A DNA stretch of 64,000 nt from contig NZ_JAHDTF010000013.1 in the NCBI RefSeq assembly GCF_018531465.1, positions 186,001 to 250,000 on the forward strand. Direction: 5' to 3'. Below, in pieces: positions 9,490 to 16,688 of this stretch. The translations under genes were made by a program, and so were the position numbers. The stretch's first letter is position 1. Every line of letters starts with the position of its first letter. This DNA is from Sphaerisporangium fuscum. GTDB taxonomy: Bacteria > Actinomycetota > Actinomycetes > Streptosporangiales > Streptosporangiaceae. The notes under the pieces were generated by a model. It was not told where the DNA came from, searched no databases, and saw only the letters and a program-made list of their open reading frames with translations.

Positions 9490-9547
9490 CCTCAAGTGAC
9501 GAAATTTTCGGATGTTGTGGAAGTTGTGAGTTTGGCTCGCGTGGCTG

Positions 9548-10120
9548 GTGATCGACTGTCAGTATGTGCGCGTGCAGCGTCATCGCAGCGTCCGGTCGTC
9601 GCTACCGGAGGAAGCACACGAAGAGTCGGGCGAGCAGCTGGTCACCACGCTCTACCGCGAGTTCGGCGGCCCCCTCCTCCGCAACGTTCGCAGATTGACC
9701 GGAGGCGACCAGCAGTGGGCAGAAGATGTGGTCCAGGAGACGGTCTTCCGTGCCTGGCGTAACGCCGGGAAGCTGAACAGGGAGCCTGGCCTCCTGTGGG
9801 CGTGGTTGATGACCGTCGCCCGCAGGATCGTCATCGACGCCCATCGTCAGCGCTCCGTGCGTCCGCAGGAGGTTGAACCGGACAGGCTCGACACCGTATC
9901 CATACCCGACGGGTCCGAGTCGATGCTGTCGAAGATGGTGGTGTCGGAGGCCCTCCACCAGCTCTCGGAGGAACACCGGGAGGCTCTGGTGCAGACCTAC
10001 ATCTACGACCGTACGATCAATGAGGCGGCCGAAGTGCTGGGAGTTCCCCCGGGGACCGTGAAGTCCCGGGTCTACTACGCGCTTCGCGCCCTGCAGAAGA
10101 CGATGAAGGAGAGGGGGTGA
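9548..10120 (+). CDS. ECF RNA polymerase sigma factor (SigL/SigK-like)
   Basis: Sigma-70 region 2 (LYREFGGPLLRNVRRLT, DVVQETVFRAWRN, WLMTVARRIVIDAHR) covers about residues 35-105, and region 4 (LHQLSEEHREALVQTYIY, EAAEVLGVPPGTVKSRVYYA) about 130-187. Length 190, normal for group 4 factors with no extra domain. GTG 9548 is the first start; GTG 9566 or 9572 are equally possible because no Shine-Dalgarno is seen. The stop overlaps the anti-sigma start as GTGA. It would direct core polymerase to envelope-stress promoters, one candidate being in front of the divergent DUF4142 gene. Confidence 0.9.
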   Translation: MIDCQYVRVQRHRSVRSSLPEEAHEESGEQLVTTLYREFGGPLLRNVRRLTGGDQQWAEDVVQETVFRAWRNAGKLNREPGLLWAWLMTVARRIVIDAHRQRSVRPQEVEPDRLDTVSIPDGSESMLSKMVVSEALHQLSEEHREALVQTYIYDRTINEAAEVLGVPPGTVKSRVYYALRALQKTMKERG

Positions 10121-10965
10121 CCGGTCTGATGGATTCACCCCCTCATGTCGAAGTGGCGGCGTACGTCCTGGGCATCCTGAGTGAGGAGGACGCCGAGGAG
10201 TTCGACCGCCATCTGCTCGACTGCCCGAGCTGCCAGAAGGAGCTCGTGGAGATGTACGAGCTGCCCGACGCCCTCAACCTCATCAAGAGCGACCTCAAGA
10301 GGTCGGTGAACGGCGCGGCCCGGGGCCCGGCTGACGGGGCGGAGTACGGCGTGAACGGCAGGGCGGTCACCTCCGCCGACGGGGCCGTTCCGGACGGTGT
10401 GGTGAGGGACCTGTGGTCGCCCCGCTCGCACCGGAAGACCTCCTCCTCCCCCGGCCGGCGGCGCGCGACGCCGTCCGAGCCGGCCTTCGAGGTGCCGCAC
10501 GACGTCGACGAGGTCGCCCTCGCCCGTGACCGGCGGCGCCGCAACGTGTTCCTGGCGGTCGCCGCGGCGGTGATCATCGGGGTCACCGGCACGGTGGCGG
10601 CGCAGCTGTGGCCGGGCGCCGGCTCCGGCCAGAACGTCGCCGTCCAGGTGTTCGACGGCCGTAACGGCAAGACCGGCGTGAACGGCTCGGTCGGCCTGGT
10701 CGAGAAGGAGTGGGGCACCGAGGTGTCCTTCAAGCTCGCCGGCGTCACCGGTCCCGAGCGGTGCAGCCTGGTGGCCGTGGGCCGCGACGGCGGCACCGAC
10801 ATCGTGTCGGGCTGGCGCGTGCCGGACGGCAAGGGGTACGGCGTGGCCGGACACCCCGGCCCGCTGACGATGACCGGCGGCACCGCGCTGGCCAGGAAGG
10901 ACATCGTCCGGTTCGAGGTGCGCAGGGACGACGGCGAGCGCCTGCTGCAGATCCCGGTGGCCTGA
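10117..10965 (+). CDS. Zinc-binding anti-sigma factor, membrane-anchored
   Basis: Protein of 282 residues that should hold the preceding sigma factor at the membrane. The ZAS motif H32-x3-C36-x2-C39 (RHLLDCPSCQ) is complete. One transmembrane segment (NVFLAVAAAVIIGVTGTVA) lies around residues 145-165, followed by an extracytoplasmic RskA-like domain. The GTG start at 10117 overlaps the sigma stop and has AAGGAG 5 nt upstream, so the pair is translationally coupled. Release probably follows regulated proteolysis, as for RskA; no protease is encoded here. Confidence 0.88.
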   Translation: MTGLMDSPPHVEVAAYVLGILSEEDAEEFDRHLLDCPSCQKELVEMYELPDALNLIKSDLKRSVNGAARGPADGAEYGVNGRAVTSADGAVPDGVVRDLWSPRSHRKTSSSPGRRRATPSEPAFEVPHDVDEVALARDRRRRNVFLAVAAAVIIGVTGTVAAQLWPGAGSGQNVAVQVFDGRNGKTGVNGSVGLVEKEWGTEVSFKLAGVTGPERCSLVAVGRDGGTDIVSGWRVPDGKGYGVAGHPGPLTMTGGTALARKDIVRFEVRRDDGERLLQIPVA

Positions 10966-11046
10966 GGCCGCGAAGGTTCTCGCAGGACGGGGACGAGGGG
11001 GGTGCGGCCAGGCGTGTCGGCCTGGCCGCCATCGCACCCTGAAGGA

Positions 11047-11112
11047 GGCCGTGCCCGTGGGGCACGGCCCGGATGTCGACGGAAGCGCCCGCCTCGGCGG
11101 GCGCTTCCGTCG
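11047..11112. terminator. Tandem terminator hairpins
   Basis: Two consecutive strong hairpins sit between convergent genes: GGCCGTGCCC/GGGCACGGCC (11047-11069, loop GTG), then a 17-bp perfect stem with arms at 11077-11093 and 11096-11112 (CGACGGAAG... pairing with ...CTTCCGTCG). Such high-GC stems serve as terminators in actinomycetes even without a long T tract. Confidence 0.75.
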
Positions 11113-11114
11113 TT

Positions 11115-12611
11115 CTACCGTCTTTCCGCCGGCGCCGGGTCCAGGCGCAGCGCGAGCGCGGGGCAGATCTCGATCGCCCGGCGCGCCTCGCCCTCCAGCC
11201 GCTTGGGCACCGACGCCTTGCTGACCACCGGGTATCCGTGCTGGTCGAGCGTGATCAGGTCGGGCACCTCCATCGAGCACAGCCCGTGCCCCTCGCACCT
11301 GGACCAGTCGAGGATGAGCTGCGCCTCGCTGGCGCGCTTGGCCGGCTCGGTCGGCATCGGCAGCACACCGCGCACGGGCAGCCCGCAGGTGCCGTACGCC
11401 GCGTGCGTCATGATGTCCTCGGCGAAGACGTCGATGGCCGACAGCACGAAGTTCGAGGTGCCGTCCGGGTGGCTGCACGCGCCGCGGCCCCTCATCGTGG
11501 ACACCGCGCGCTGCACCGCCTCGATGTGCCCGTTGCCGTCGGCGAGCGCGCCGAAGGTCTGCGCGAGGTCGGGCAGGCCCATGTAGCAGGGGCCGCACTG
11601 GCCGGCCGTCTGCCCGGCCATGTACCTGGCGATCCTCGCGGTCTCGCCGAGCGGGCAGGAGTCCCAGCCGAGCGGCACCACGATGCCCGCGCCGAGCGCC
11701 CCGCCGAGGGCCTCGAACCCGGCGCGCGACACCTCGGCGCGCTCGACCGCCTCGGCGGACATCCACTTGCCGTGGTACCCGCCGAGCAGCACGCCCTGGC
11801 CGATCGTCGCCTCGCACAGGTCGAGCACCTCGCGCAGCCGCACGCCCGTGGGCACCTCGACGACGGCGGGGCGCCTGGCCGAGCCGGTGACGCTGAGCAG
11901 GACCGTTCCCGGCTCCGAGGGCAGGCCCACCGAGGAGTACATGTCCACCCCCAGCATCGCCATCAGGGCGAGCTGGGAATAGGTCTCGGCGTTGGACAGC
12001 AGCGTCGGCATCCCGCCCACGCCGCTGTCGCTGGAGCGGATCTTGCGTCCGGGCGGGATGGGACGCTGGCCGTTGATGCCGTTGATCAGCGCGCCGCCCT
12101 CACCGGAGATGAAGCGGTCGGGCATGCGGACCACCCGGACGGTGTCGGTCATGCCGCGCTCGTGGATGGCGTTGAGCAGCGAGCGCTCGCCGGGACCGCC
12201 GTGCGCCACGCCCACGACGATCTCGCGGGCGTTGAGCGCGCGGGCCACCAGGTCGGCGCCGTCCAGGATCAGGTGCGGCGCCCGGTTGAGGAGCATCTTG
12301 TCCTTGTGGGCCGCGGGCTCGCCCTCGGTGGCGTTGACGACCACCGTGATCGGCGCTCCGCGCCGGGCCGCCGAGTCGATCACCGCGCGGAGCTTGCGGG
12401 CGAAGGGGAAGCCCGCGCCGCCGCGTCCTCGCAGGTCACCGAGCTCGGCCAGCGCGATCAGGTCGTCCTTGGGCAGCCTGGGGAGCTGCCCGTGGACGCG
12501 GCGGTGGGTGTCGTAGTCGAGCCGCGGCGAGCTGTCGAGCCCGGCCGTGATGCGGCCCGGCCCGATCCGGAACACCTGCATGACACCTGTGGGGCTCTGC
12601 ACCTGGCTCAC
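11115..12611 (-). CDS. NuoF-like flavo-iron-sulfur protein fused to a ferredoxin
   Basis: Soluble electron-transfer protein of 498 residues. The N-terminal part is NuoF/51-kDa-like: FMN/NADH motifs GRGGAGFPFARK (about 62-73) and NATEGEPAAHKDK (about 93-105), then SLBB, then the iron-sulfur helix region. The cluster region has only C339, C342 and C379; the first cysteine of the usual CxxCxxC is absent. The C terminus is a small ferredoxin with C439, C445 and C483, suggesting a 3Fe-4S centre. GTG 12611 is preceded by GGAGG and overlaps the stop of the membrane gene as GTGA. Probably moves electrons from NAD(P)H to the membrane partner. Confidence 0.85.
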   Translation of the reverse strand: MSQVQSPTGVMQVFRIGPGRITAGLDSSPRLDYDTHRRVHGQLPRLPKDDLIALAELGDLRGRGGAGFPFARKLRAVIDSAARRGAPITVVVNATEGEPAAHKDKMLLNRAPHLILDGADLVARALNAREIVVGVAHGGPGERSLLNAIHERGMTDTVRVVRMPDRFISGEGGALINGINGQRPIPPGRKIRSSDSGVGGMPTLLSNAETYSQLALMAMLGVDMYSSVGLPSEPGTVLLSVTGSARRPAVVEVPTGVRLREVLDLCEATIGQGVLLGGYHGKWMSAEAVERAEVSRAGFEALGGALGAGIVVPLGWDSCPLGETARIARYMAGQTAGQCGPCYMGLPDLAQTFGALADGNGHIEAVQRAVSTMRGRGACSHPDGTSNFVLSAIDVFAEDIMTHAAYGTCGLPVRGVLPMPTEPAKRASEAQLILDWSRCEGHGLCSMEVPDLITLDQHGYPVVSKASVPKRLEGEARRAIEICPALALRLDPAPAERR

Positions 12612-13381
12612 CGCCGCACCTCCTTGCGCAGGGTCGTCCAGAACTCCTCGTCGAAGACGTCGTCCACCCGGATGGGCTCGGCCTTGCGCCCGACGTTGAC
12701 GGCTCTGGCGCTGCCGATGGCCCCGTCCCTCGGGCGGACGGTGACGAACAGGCGCATGAGCACGCCGAGCGCCACGACGACTAGAGTGCCGATGTAGCAC
12801 CAGGTCACCCAGTCACCGGAGACGGGGCGGCCCGCGAACAGGCCGTGCACGATGGCGACGGGCCAGGAGACGTAGGCCACCACGTGCAGGAAGCGCCACA
12901 GCCAGGGCCACCGGTGCCCGACGAACTTGGCGCGGAAGACGCCGGTCGCGAACACGATGATCATCAGGTCGGAGGCGATGGTGCCGAGCCCGACGTAGAA
13001 GCCGGCGCCGCTGGTGAAGGGGATGCCCGCGTCGATCCCGTGCACACGGCCCCGCATGATCTGCAGGATGACGTGTGTGATCAGGAATCCGACCGCGAAC
13101 ACGGCGAGGGCGCGGTGGAGCGCCTGGAGGAAGAAGCGGTGCCTGACCGCCAGGACGATGCGATCGGTGGCGGCCAGTCCGACCACCACCACACCAGTCA
13201 GTCCAAGGAGCGTGTACACCCCCGAGTAGAAGATGAGATAACTCTGAACCCAACTGAGAACCGCCGCTCCGAGGAGAGCGGTTCCTGCGAGCAGCGACGT
13301 CGTCGTCAGCAGTCCGACCATGATCGGGGCTCGTGATCGAGACCGCTTCGGGGCAGCACGTCGATGTCGCGTTTCTCTCAT
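12608..13381 (-). CDS. Ferric-reductase-like transmembrane protein
   Basis: Integral membrane protein of 257 residues with about six helices. Histidines spaced for b-type haem binding occur in two helices: LHRALAVFAVGFLITHV and WRFLHVVAYVSWPVAIVHG. It has no cytosolic flavin domain of its own; the downstream NuoF-ferredoxin fusion, translationally coupled by a GTGA overlap, is the likely electron donor. Basic N terminus (RHRRAAPKRSRSRAP). It may pass electrons across the membrane to an unknown acceptor. The start could also be a later ATG (MVGLLTT). Family is clear, acceptor unknown. Confidence 0.85.
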   Translation of the reverse strand: MRETRHRRAAPKRSRSRAPIMVGLLTTTSLLAGTALLGAAVLSWVQSYLIFYSGVYTLLGLTGVVVVGLAATDRIVLAVRHRFFLQALHRALAVFAVGFLITHVILQIMRGRVHGIDAGIPFTSGAGFYVGLGTIASDLMIIVFATGVFRAKFVGHRWPWLWRFLHVVAYVSWPVAIVHGLFAGRPVSGDWVTWCYIGTLVVVALGVLMRLFVTVRPRDGAIGSARAVNVGRKAEPIRVDDVFDEEFWTTLRKEVRR

Positions 13382-13655
13382 ATCCCGTCCTCCGCCAGAT
13401 GACGCACACCGGAACGAGCCGGGGAACGTGTTGCTGGGTGCCTACCGGGATCTATCGGGACATTTGCGCGCGCGATCACACTAGCGCCTCGACAGCCCCG
13501 CTGGTACCAGAACGTTACAGATTTTCGGCAGGTTGAATTTTGGACTACCGAAGGGCCTTCTTGGTTCCAGAAACCGCCTATATCCGCCCAGAGGTAGTCG
13601 AACCTCCAGAAAAACCGGTGGTCCGGCCTCGACGGCCCGCTCTACGTTTGACCAC

Positions 13656-14402
13656 GTGGAGACTTCCTGCCGCCGGACGATCGCCGACCCAGCCGGCCGT
13701 CCGGTGCTCAGCTTCGTCGAAGGAACCCGCGCCGGACGCCCCTACGCCGACCTGTCCCAGGTGCTCGGCCCCGGAGCGGTCGAGGCGATCAGGCGCCACC
13801 TCCCCGGCTGGGTCGTCTCCGGCGACGAGGACCTCGGCCGCGCCCTGCTCGCCATCGGCGCGCGGCCGCTGCGTCACGCCCACGCGTACTCGCGCGACCT
13901 GCGCGCCGAACCCGCCCCCGCCGAGTGGGCCGAGACGGGGTACGGCGTGGTGTCCTGCGACGCGGTGCCCCCGGCCGAGGTGCTGCCGGCCTGGCTCGCG
14001 GCCTACCCTCCCGGCCATCCCGACCACACCCCGGGCGACGACGTCAACGGCCTGCGGCGCCACCTCGAGCCCCTGCTCCGGGGTGAGATCCTCGGCCCTC
14101 TGCTGCCCTGCGGCGGCCTGCTGCTCAAGGACGGCCGGGTCGTGGCCGGGGTGGTCGTCGGCACCGCCCCGGGCGAGCCGCCGTTCAGCGGGCCGTGGGT
14201 GCTCGACGCCTTCCGGGACCCGCGCCCGGAGTTCGCGGGCCTCGGCGCGGTGATGCTGCGCCGCGCCCTGGCCCTGGCCACCCTGCACGGCCAGCCCGCA
14301 CTCGGCCTCGCCGTCACCGACGGCAACCCCGCCCGCCGCCTCTACGAACGCCTCGGCTTCCGCCATACCCTGACGTCGATGACAGTGATCGTTCCGGACT
14401 GA
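13656..14402 (+). CDS. GNAT family N-acetyltransferase
   Basis: Acetyl-CoA-dependent transferase of 248 residues. The GNAT fold is in the C-terminal half: beta4/helix3 region (EFAGLGAVMLRRALALA) and the C-terminal LGLAVTDGNPARRLYERLGF signature. The N-terminal half is a less conserved arm. GTG 13656 was chosen because TACGTT at 13643-13648 ends 7 nt before it and no Shine-Dalgarno is present (leaderless pattern); upstream in-frame sequence does not look like protein. Substrate unknown. Confidence 0.8.
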   Translation: METSCRRTIADPAGRPVLSFVEGTRAGRPYADLSQVLGPGAVEAIRRHLPGWVVSGDEDLGRALLAIGARPLRHAHAYSRDLRAEPAPAEWAETGYGVVSCDAVPPAEVLPAWLAAYPPGHPDHTPGDDVNGLRRHLEPLLRGEILGPLLPCGGLLLKDGRVVAGVVVGTAPGEPPFSGPWVLDAFRDPRPEFAGLGAVMLRRALALATLHGQPALGLAVTDGNPARRLYERLGFRHTLTSMTVIVPD

Positions 14403-14422
14403 CAGACCGCGGCGGTCACGCG

Positions 14423-14731
14423 TCAGCGCGAGCGCAGGAAGGTCAACGCCGCGAGCACTCTCCGGTGGTCGTCGGCGTCCGGCCCGAGGTCCAGCTTGAT
14501 GTGGACGCCGCTGATGTGCTTGGCCACGGCGGCCTCCGACACGTGGAGACGCTGAGCGATCGCGCTGTTGGACCTGCCCTCGGCGACCAATGCGAGCACC
14601 TCCCGTTCGCGGGGCGTGAGCGCGTCCAGCGGATCGTGTGCGCGACGGTGGACCAGCAGCTGGTGGACCACGTCGGGATCGATGACCGTGCCGCCGGCGG
14701 CGATCTCGCGCACCGCCTCCACGAACTTGAA
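14423..14731 (-). pseudogene. 5'-truncated NarL-type response regulator
   Basis: From about 14725 down to the stop the translation matches the linker and LuxR HTH of a NarL regulator (FVEAVREIAAGGTVIDPDVV, LTPREREVLALVAEGRSN, AVAKHISGVHIKLDLG). It aligns with residues ~120-215 of the intact regulator at 16041-16688. The whole receiver domain with its phosphorylatable Asp is missing; upstream in frame is low-complexity sequence running into the ridA gene. No sensor kinase adjoins it. A free DNA-binding domain could still be made, but decay is the simpler reading. Confidence 0.75.
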
Positions 14732-14826
14732 TCCGGCCTTGCCGCCCACCTGTGCGACGGCTTCCCCGCTGCCGGCCTGGATCGTCCCCGTGGCGGCCGC
14801 GGCGGCTCGCCCGTCCCCGCCCCGCG

Positions 14827-15216
14827 TCACACGACGGCGACGGCGTCGATCTCGACGAGGCATCCGGGGTTCAGGCCGGCCACGACGTGGACCGTGATGG
14901 CCGGCGGCGGGTCGGCCCGGTTCCACACCTCCTGGAAGGCGGCCACGCCCTCGTCGAACGTGTTGCCCTCCACCACGGCGATGCGCCAGTGGACGATGTT
15001 CGCCAGGCTCGCCCCCTCGCTCTCCAGGATGGTGGCGAGGTTGCGGAACACCTGCCTGGCCTGCTCACCCACCGTGGGACCGACGACCTTTCCGTCCGGG
15101 CCGACGCCGTTCTGCCCGCCGATGTAGATCGTCTTCGCCGGCTGCTCGACCACGACGGCCTGGCTGAAGGCCGGGCTGCGGTGCATCCCGGCAGGGTTGA
15201 CGTGTCGTACACCCAT
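14827..15216 (-). CDS. RidA/YjgF/Rid family protein
   Basis: Small trimeric-fold protein, 129 residues, matching the Rid family over its length (FSQAVVVEQPAKTIYIGGQ, AFQEVWNRADPPPAITVHV, GCLVEIDAVAVV). In true RidA a conserved Arg in the PARS/PART segment binds the imine carboxylate; here the aligned position is Ile (PPAITVHVVAG), so enamine/imine deaminase activity is doubtful and it belongs to another Rid subgroup. ATG 15216 with a GAGGAG site. It is divergent from a CGNR regulator across a 66-bp gap containing two operator-like palindromes. Confidence 0.9.
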   Translation of the reverse strand: MGVRHVNPAGMHRSPAFSQAVVVEQPAKTIYIGGQNGVGPDGKVVGPTVGEQARQVFRNLATILESEGASLANIVHWRIAVVEGNTFDEGVAAFQEVWNRADPPPAITVHVVAGLNPGCLVEIDAVAVV

Positions 15217-15235
15217 GTGACTCTCCTCTCGCGAT

Positions 15236-15282
15236 GACACCAGTAATACAGGTGTCGTGACGACACCACTTATAGTGGTGTC
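15236..15282. promoter_or_regulatory. Two 21-bp palindromic operators between ridA-like and CGNR genes
   Basis: Operator 1 (15236-15256) is GACACC-N9-GGTGTC; operator 2 (15262-15282) is GACACCAC-TTATA-GTGGTGTC, perfect in 8-bp arms. They start 26 bp apart. Operator 2 contains the TATAGT box (15271-15276) of the regulator gene and ends at the base before its ATG. Binding would block both divergent promoters, so autoregulation is likely. Confidence 0.7.
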
Positions 15283-15885
15283 ATGCGAGCGAACGCAACC
15301 GGACGGATGCTGCACGACCCCAAGGGAGGGTCCTTCTGGTTCGACGCCGGCGCCGTCTGCCTGGACTTCGCCCACACCGGCGGCGAGGGCCCCTACGCGG
15401 TGTTCGAGACCCTCCACGAGCCTGCCGACCTGGCCGAATGGCTGGCCCAGCCGCCGATCACCGCGGTCATGACGGTCCCCGTGACGGCCCGCGAGCTCAC
15501 CGCGGCCAAGGCCCTGCGCCAGGCGATCTGGGACGCGGCGCACGCCCGGGCGGCGCATCGGCCCCTCCCCGCCGAAGCGATCGAGACCATCAACCGGTCC
15601 GCGGCCGCGGCACCACTGGTCCCCGAGCTCGCCGCCGACGGCACCACCGCGGGCTGGGCGCCGCCGGTACGGGCCACGCAGGCGCTGTCGACACTGGCCC
15701 GGGAGATGATCGAGCTGCTGTCCGGGCCGCTCTCCGGACGCATCCGCGAATGCGCGAGCGACGACTGCCCGCTGGTGTTCGTCGACACCTCCCGCCCCGG
15801 CGCCCGGCGCTGGTGCGCCATGGAACGCTGCGGCAACCGCCACAAGCTCCGCGCCCTTCGCGCCCGGCGGGCCGCCGACCAGTGA
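15283..15885 (+). CDS. CGNR zinc-finger / ABATE-domain regulator
   Basis: Protein of 200 residues. The N-terminal ABATE domain (FWFDAGAVCLDFAHTGG, LHEPADLAEWLAQ) is a presumed ligand sensor. The C-terminal CGNR zinc finger has four cysteines: RECASDDCPLVFVDTS, then RRWCAMERCGNRHKLRAL. This family is described as stress-responsive transcription regulators. The mRNA is probably leaderless (TATAGT ends 6 nt before ATG). The 3' end of the gene forms the start of a 33-bp tandem array. Likely represses itself and the divergent Rid gene through the paired palindromes. Confidence 0.88.
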   Translation: MRANATGRMLHDPKGGSFWFDAGAVCLDFAHTGGEGPYAVFETLHEPADLAEWLAQPPITAVMTVPVTARELTAAKALRQAIWDAAHARAAHRPLPAEAIETINRSAAAAPLVPELAADGTTAGWAPPVRATQALSTLAREMIELLSGPLSGRIRECASDDCPLVFVDTSRPGARRWCAMERCGNRHKLRALRARRAADQ

Positions 15886-16028
15886 CGCGGCGTTCGCACC
15901 CGGCGGGCCGATCAGTGACGCGGCGTTCGCACCCGGCGGGCCGATCAGTGACGCGGCGTTCGCGTCCGGCGGGCGGGCCGATCAGGGACGTGGCGTTCGC
16001 GTCCGGCGGGCGGCCCGGTGACGCGGCC
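15881..16028. repeat. 33-bp tandem array (about 4.3 copies)
   Basis: Units start at 15881, 15914, 15947 (37 bp, with an extra GGGC), 15984 and a partial at 16018. The core is GTGACGCGGCGTTCGC then a CCGGCGGGCCGATC segment. The first unit begins at the stop codon of the CGNR gene and resembles its last codons, so the array looks like an expansion of the gene end. It fills the gap to the convergent response regulator. Confidence 0.85.
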
Positions 16029-16040
16029 TCGGGCGCCCGT

Positions 16041-16688
16041 TCAGGAACGCAGGTAGGTCAGCACGGCGAGGACGCGGCGGTGCTGGTCGCCGTCGTCGGC
16101 GTGCAGGCCGAGCTTGTTGAAGATGCTCCTGACGTGCTTCTCCACCGCGCCGTCGGTGACGACGAGCTCGCGGCCGATCGCGGGGTTCGACTTGCCCTCC
16201 GCCATCAGCCCGAGCACCTCGCGCTCACGCGGGGTCAGCGAGGCCAGAGGGTCGTCGCGGCGCCGCCGTACCATCAACTGGGCCACCACCTGGGGATCGA
16301 ACACGGTGCCGCCGGAGGCCACCCGGCGCAGCCCGTCGAGGAACTCCTCGACGTCGGCCACGCGGTCCTTCAGCAGGTAGCCGACCGCTCCCCTGGCATC
16401 GGCGAGCAGGTCGTCGGCGTAGGACACCTCGACGTACTGGGAGAGGATCATCACCGGGGAGCCGGGCACCTGACTCCGGGCCTCGACGGCCGCCCGCAGG
16501 CCCTCGTCGGTGAAGCTGGGCGGCATGCGGACGTCGACGATCGAGACGTCCGGCCGGTGCGTGGCGATGGCCTTCACCAGGGCCTCGCCGTCGCCGACCG
16601 CCGCCAACACCTCGAAGTCGAACTCCTCAAGGAGCCTGACCAGCCCTGATCGGATCAGGACGGCGTCATCGGCCACGACTACCCGCAC
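16041..16688 (-). CDS. NarL/FixJ response regulator
   Basis: Two-component DNA-binding regulator, 215 residues. Receiver: acidic pair in VVADDAVLIR, phosphoacceptor Asp in VSIVDVRMPP, and the conserved Lys in GYLLKDRVAD. LuxR HTH at about 150-205 (LTPREREVLGLMAEGKSN, AVEKHVRSIFNKLGL). GTG 16688 with GGAGG overlaps the last 10 nt of the kinase gene, its partner. A decayed paralogue lies at 14423-14731. Confidence 0.93.
   Translation of the reverse strand: MRVVVADDAVLIRSGLVRLLEEFDFEVLAAVGDGEALVKAIATHRPDVSIVDVRMPPSFTDEGLRAAVEARSQVPGSPVMILSQYVEVSYADDLLADARGAVGYLLKDRVADVEEFLDGLRRVASGGTVFDPQVVAQLMVRRRRDDPLASLTPREREVLGLMAEGKSNPAIGRELVVTDGAVEKHVRSIFNKLGLHADDGDQHRRVLAVLTYLRS

Noticed and set aside
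11073..12797. 570-codon plus-strand frame opposite the NuoF-ferredoxin gene
   Set aside because: Antisense shadow rich in His/Arg/Gly; no family resemblance.
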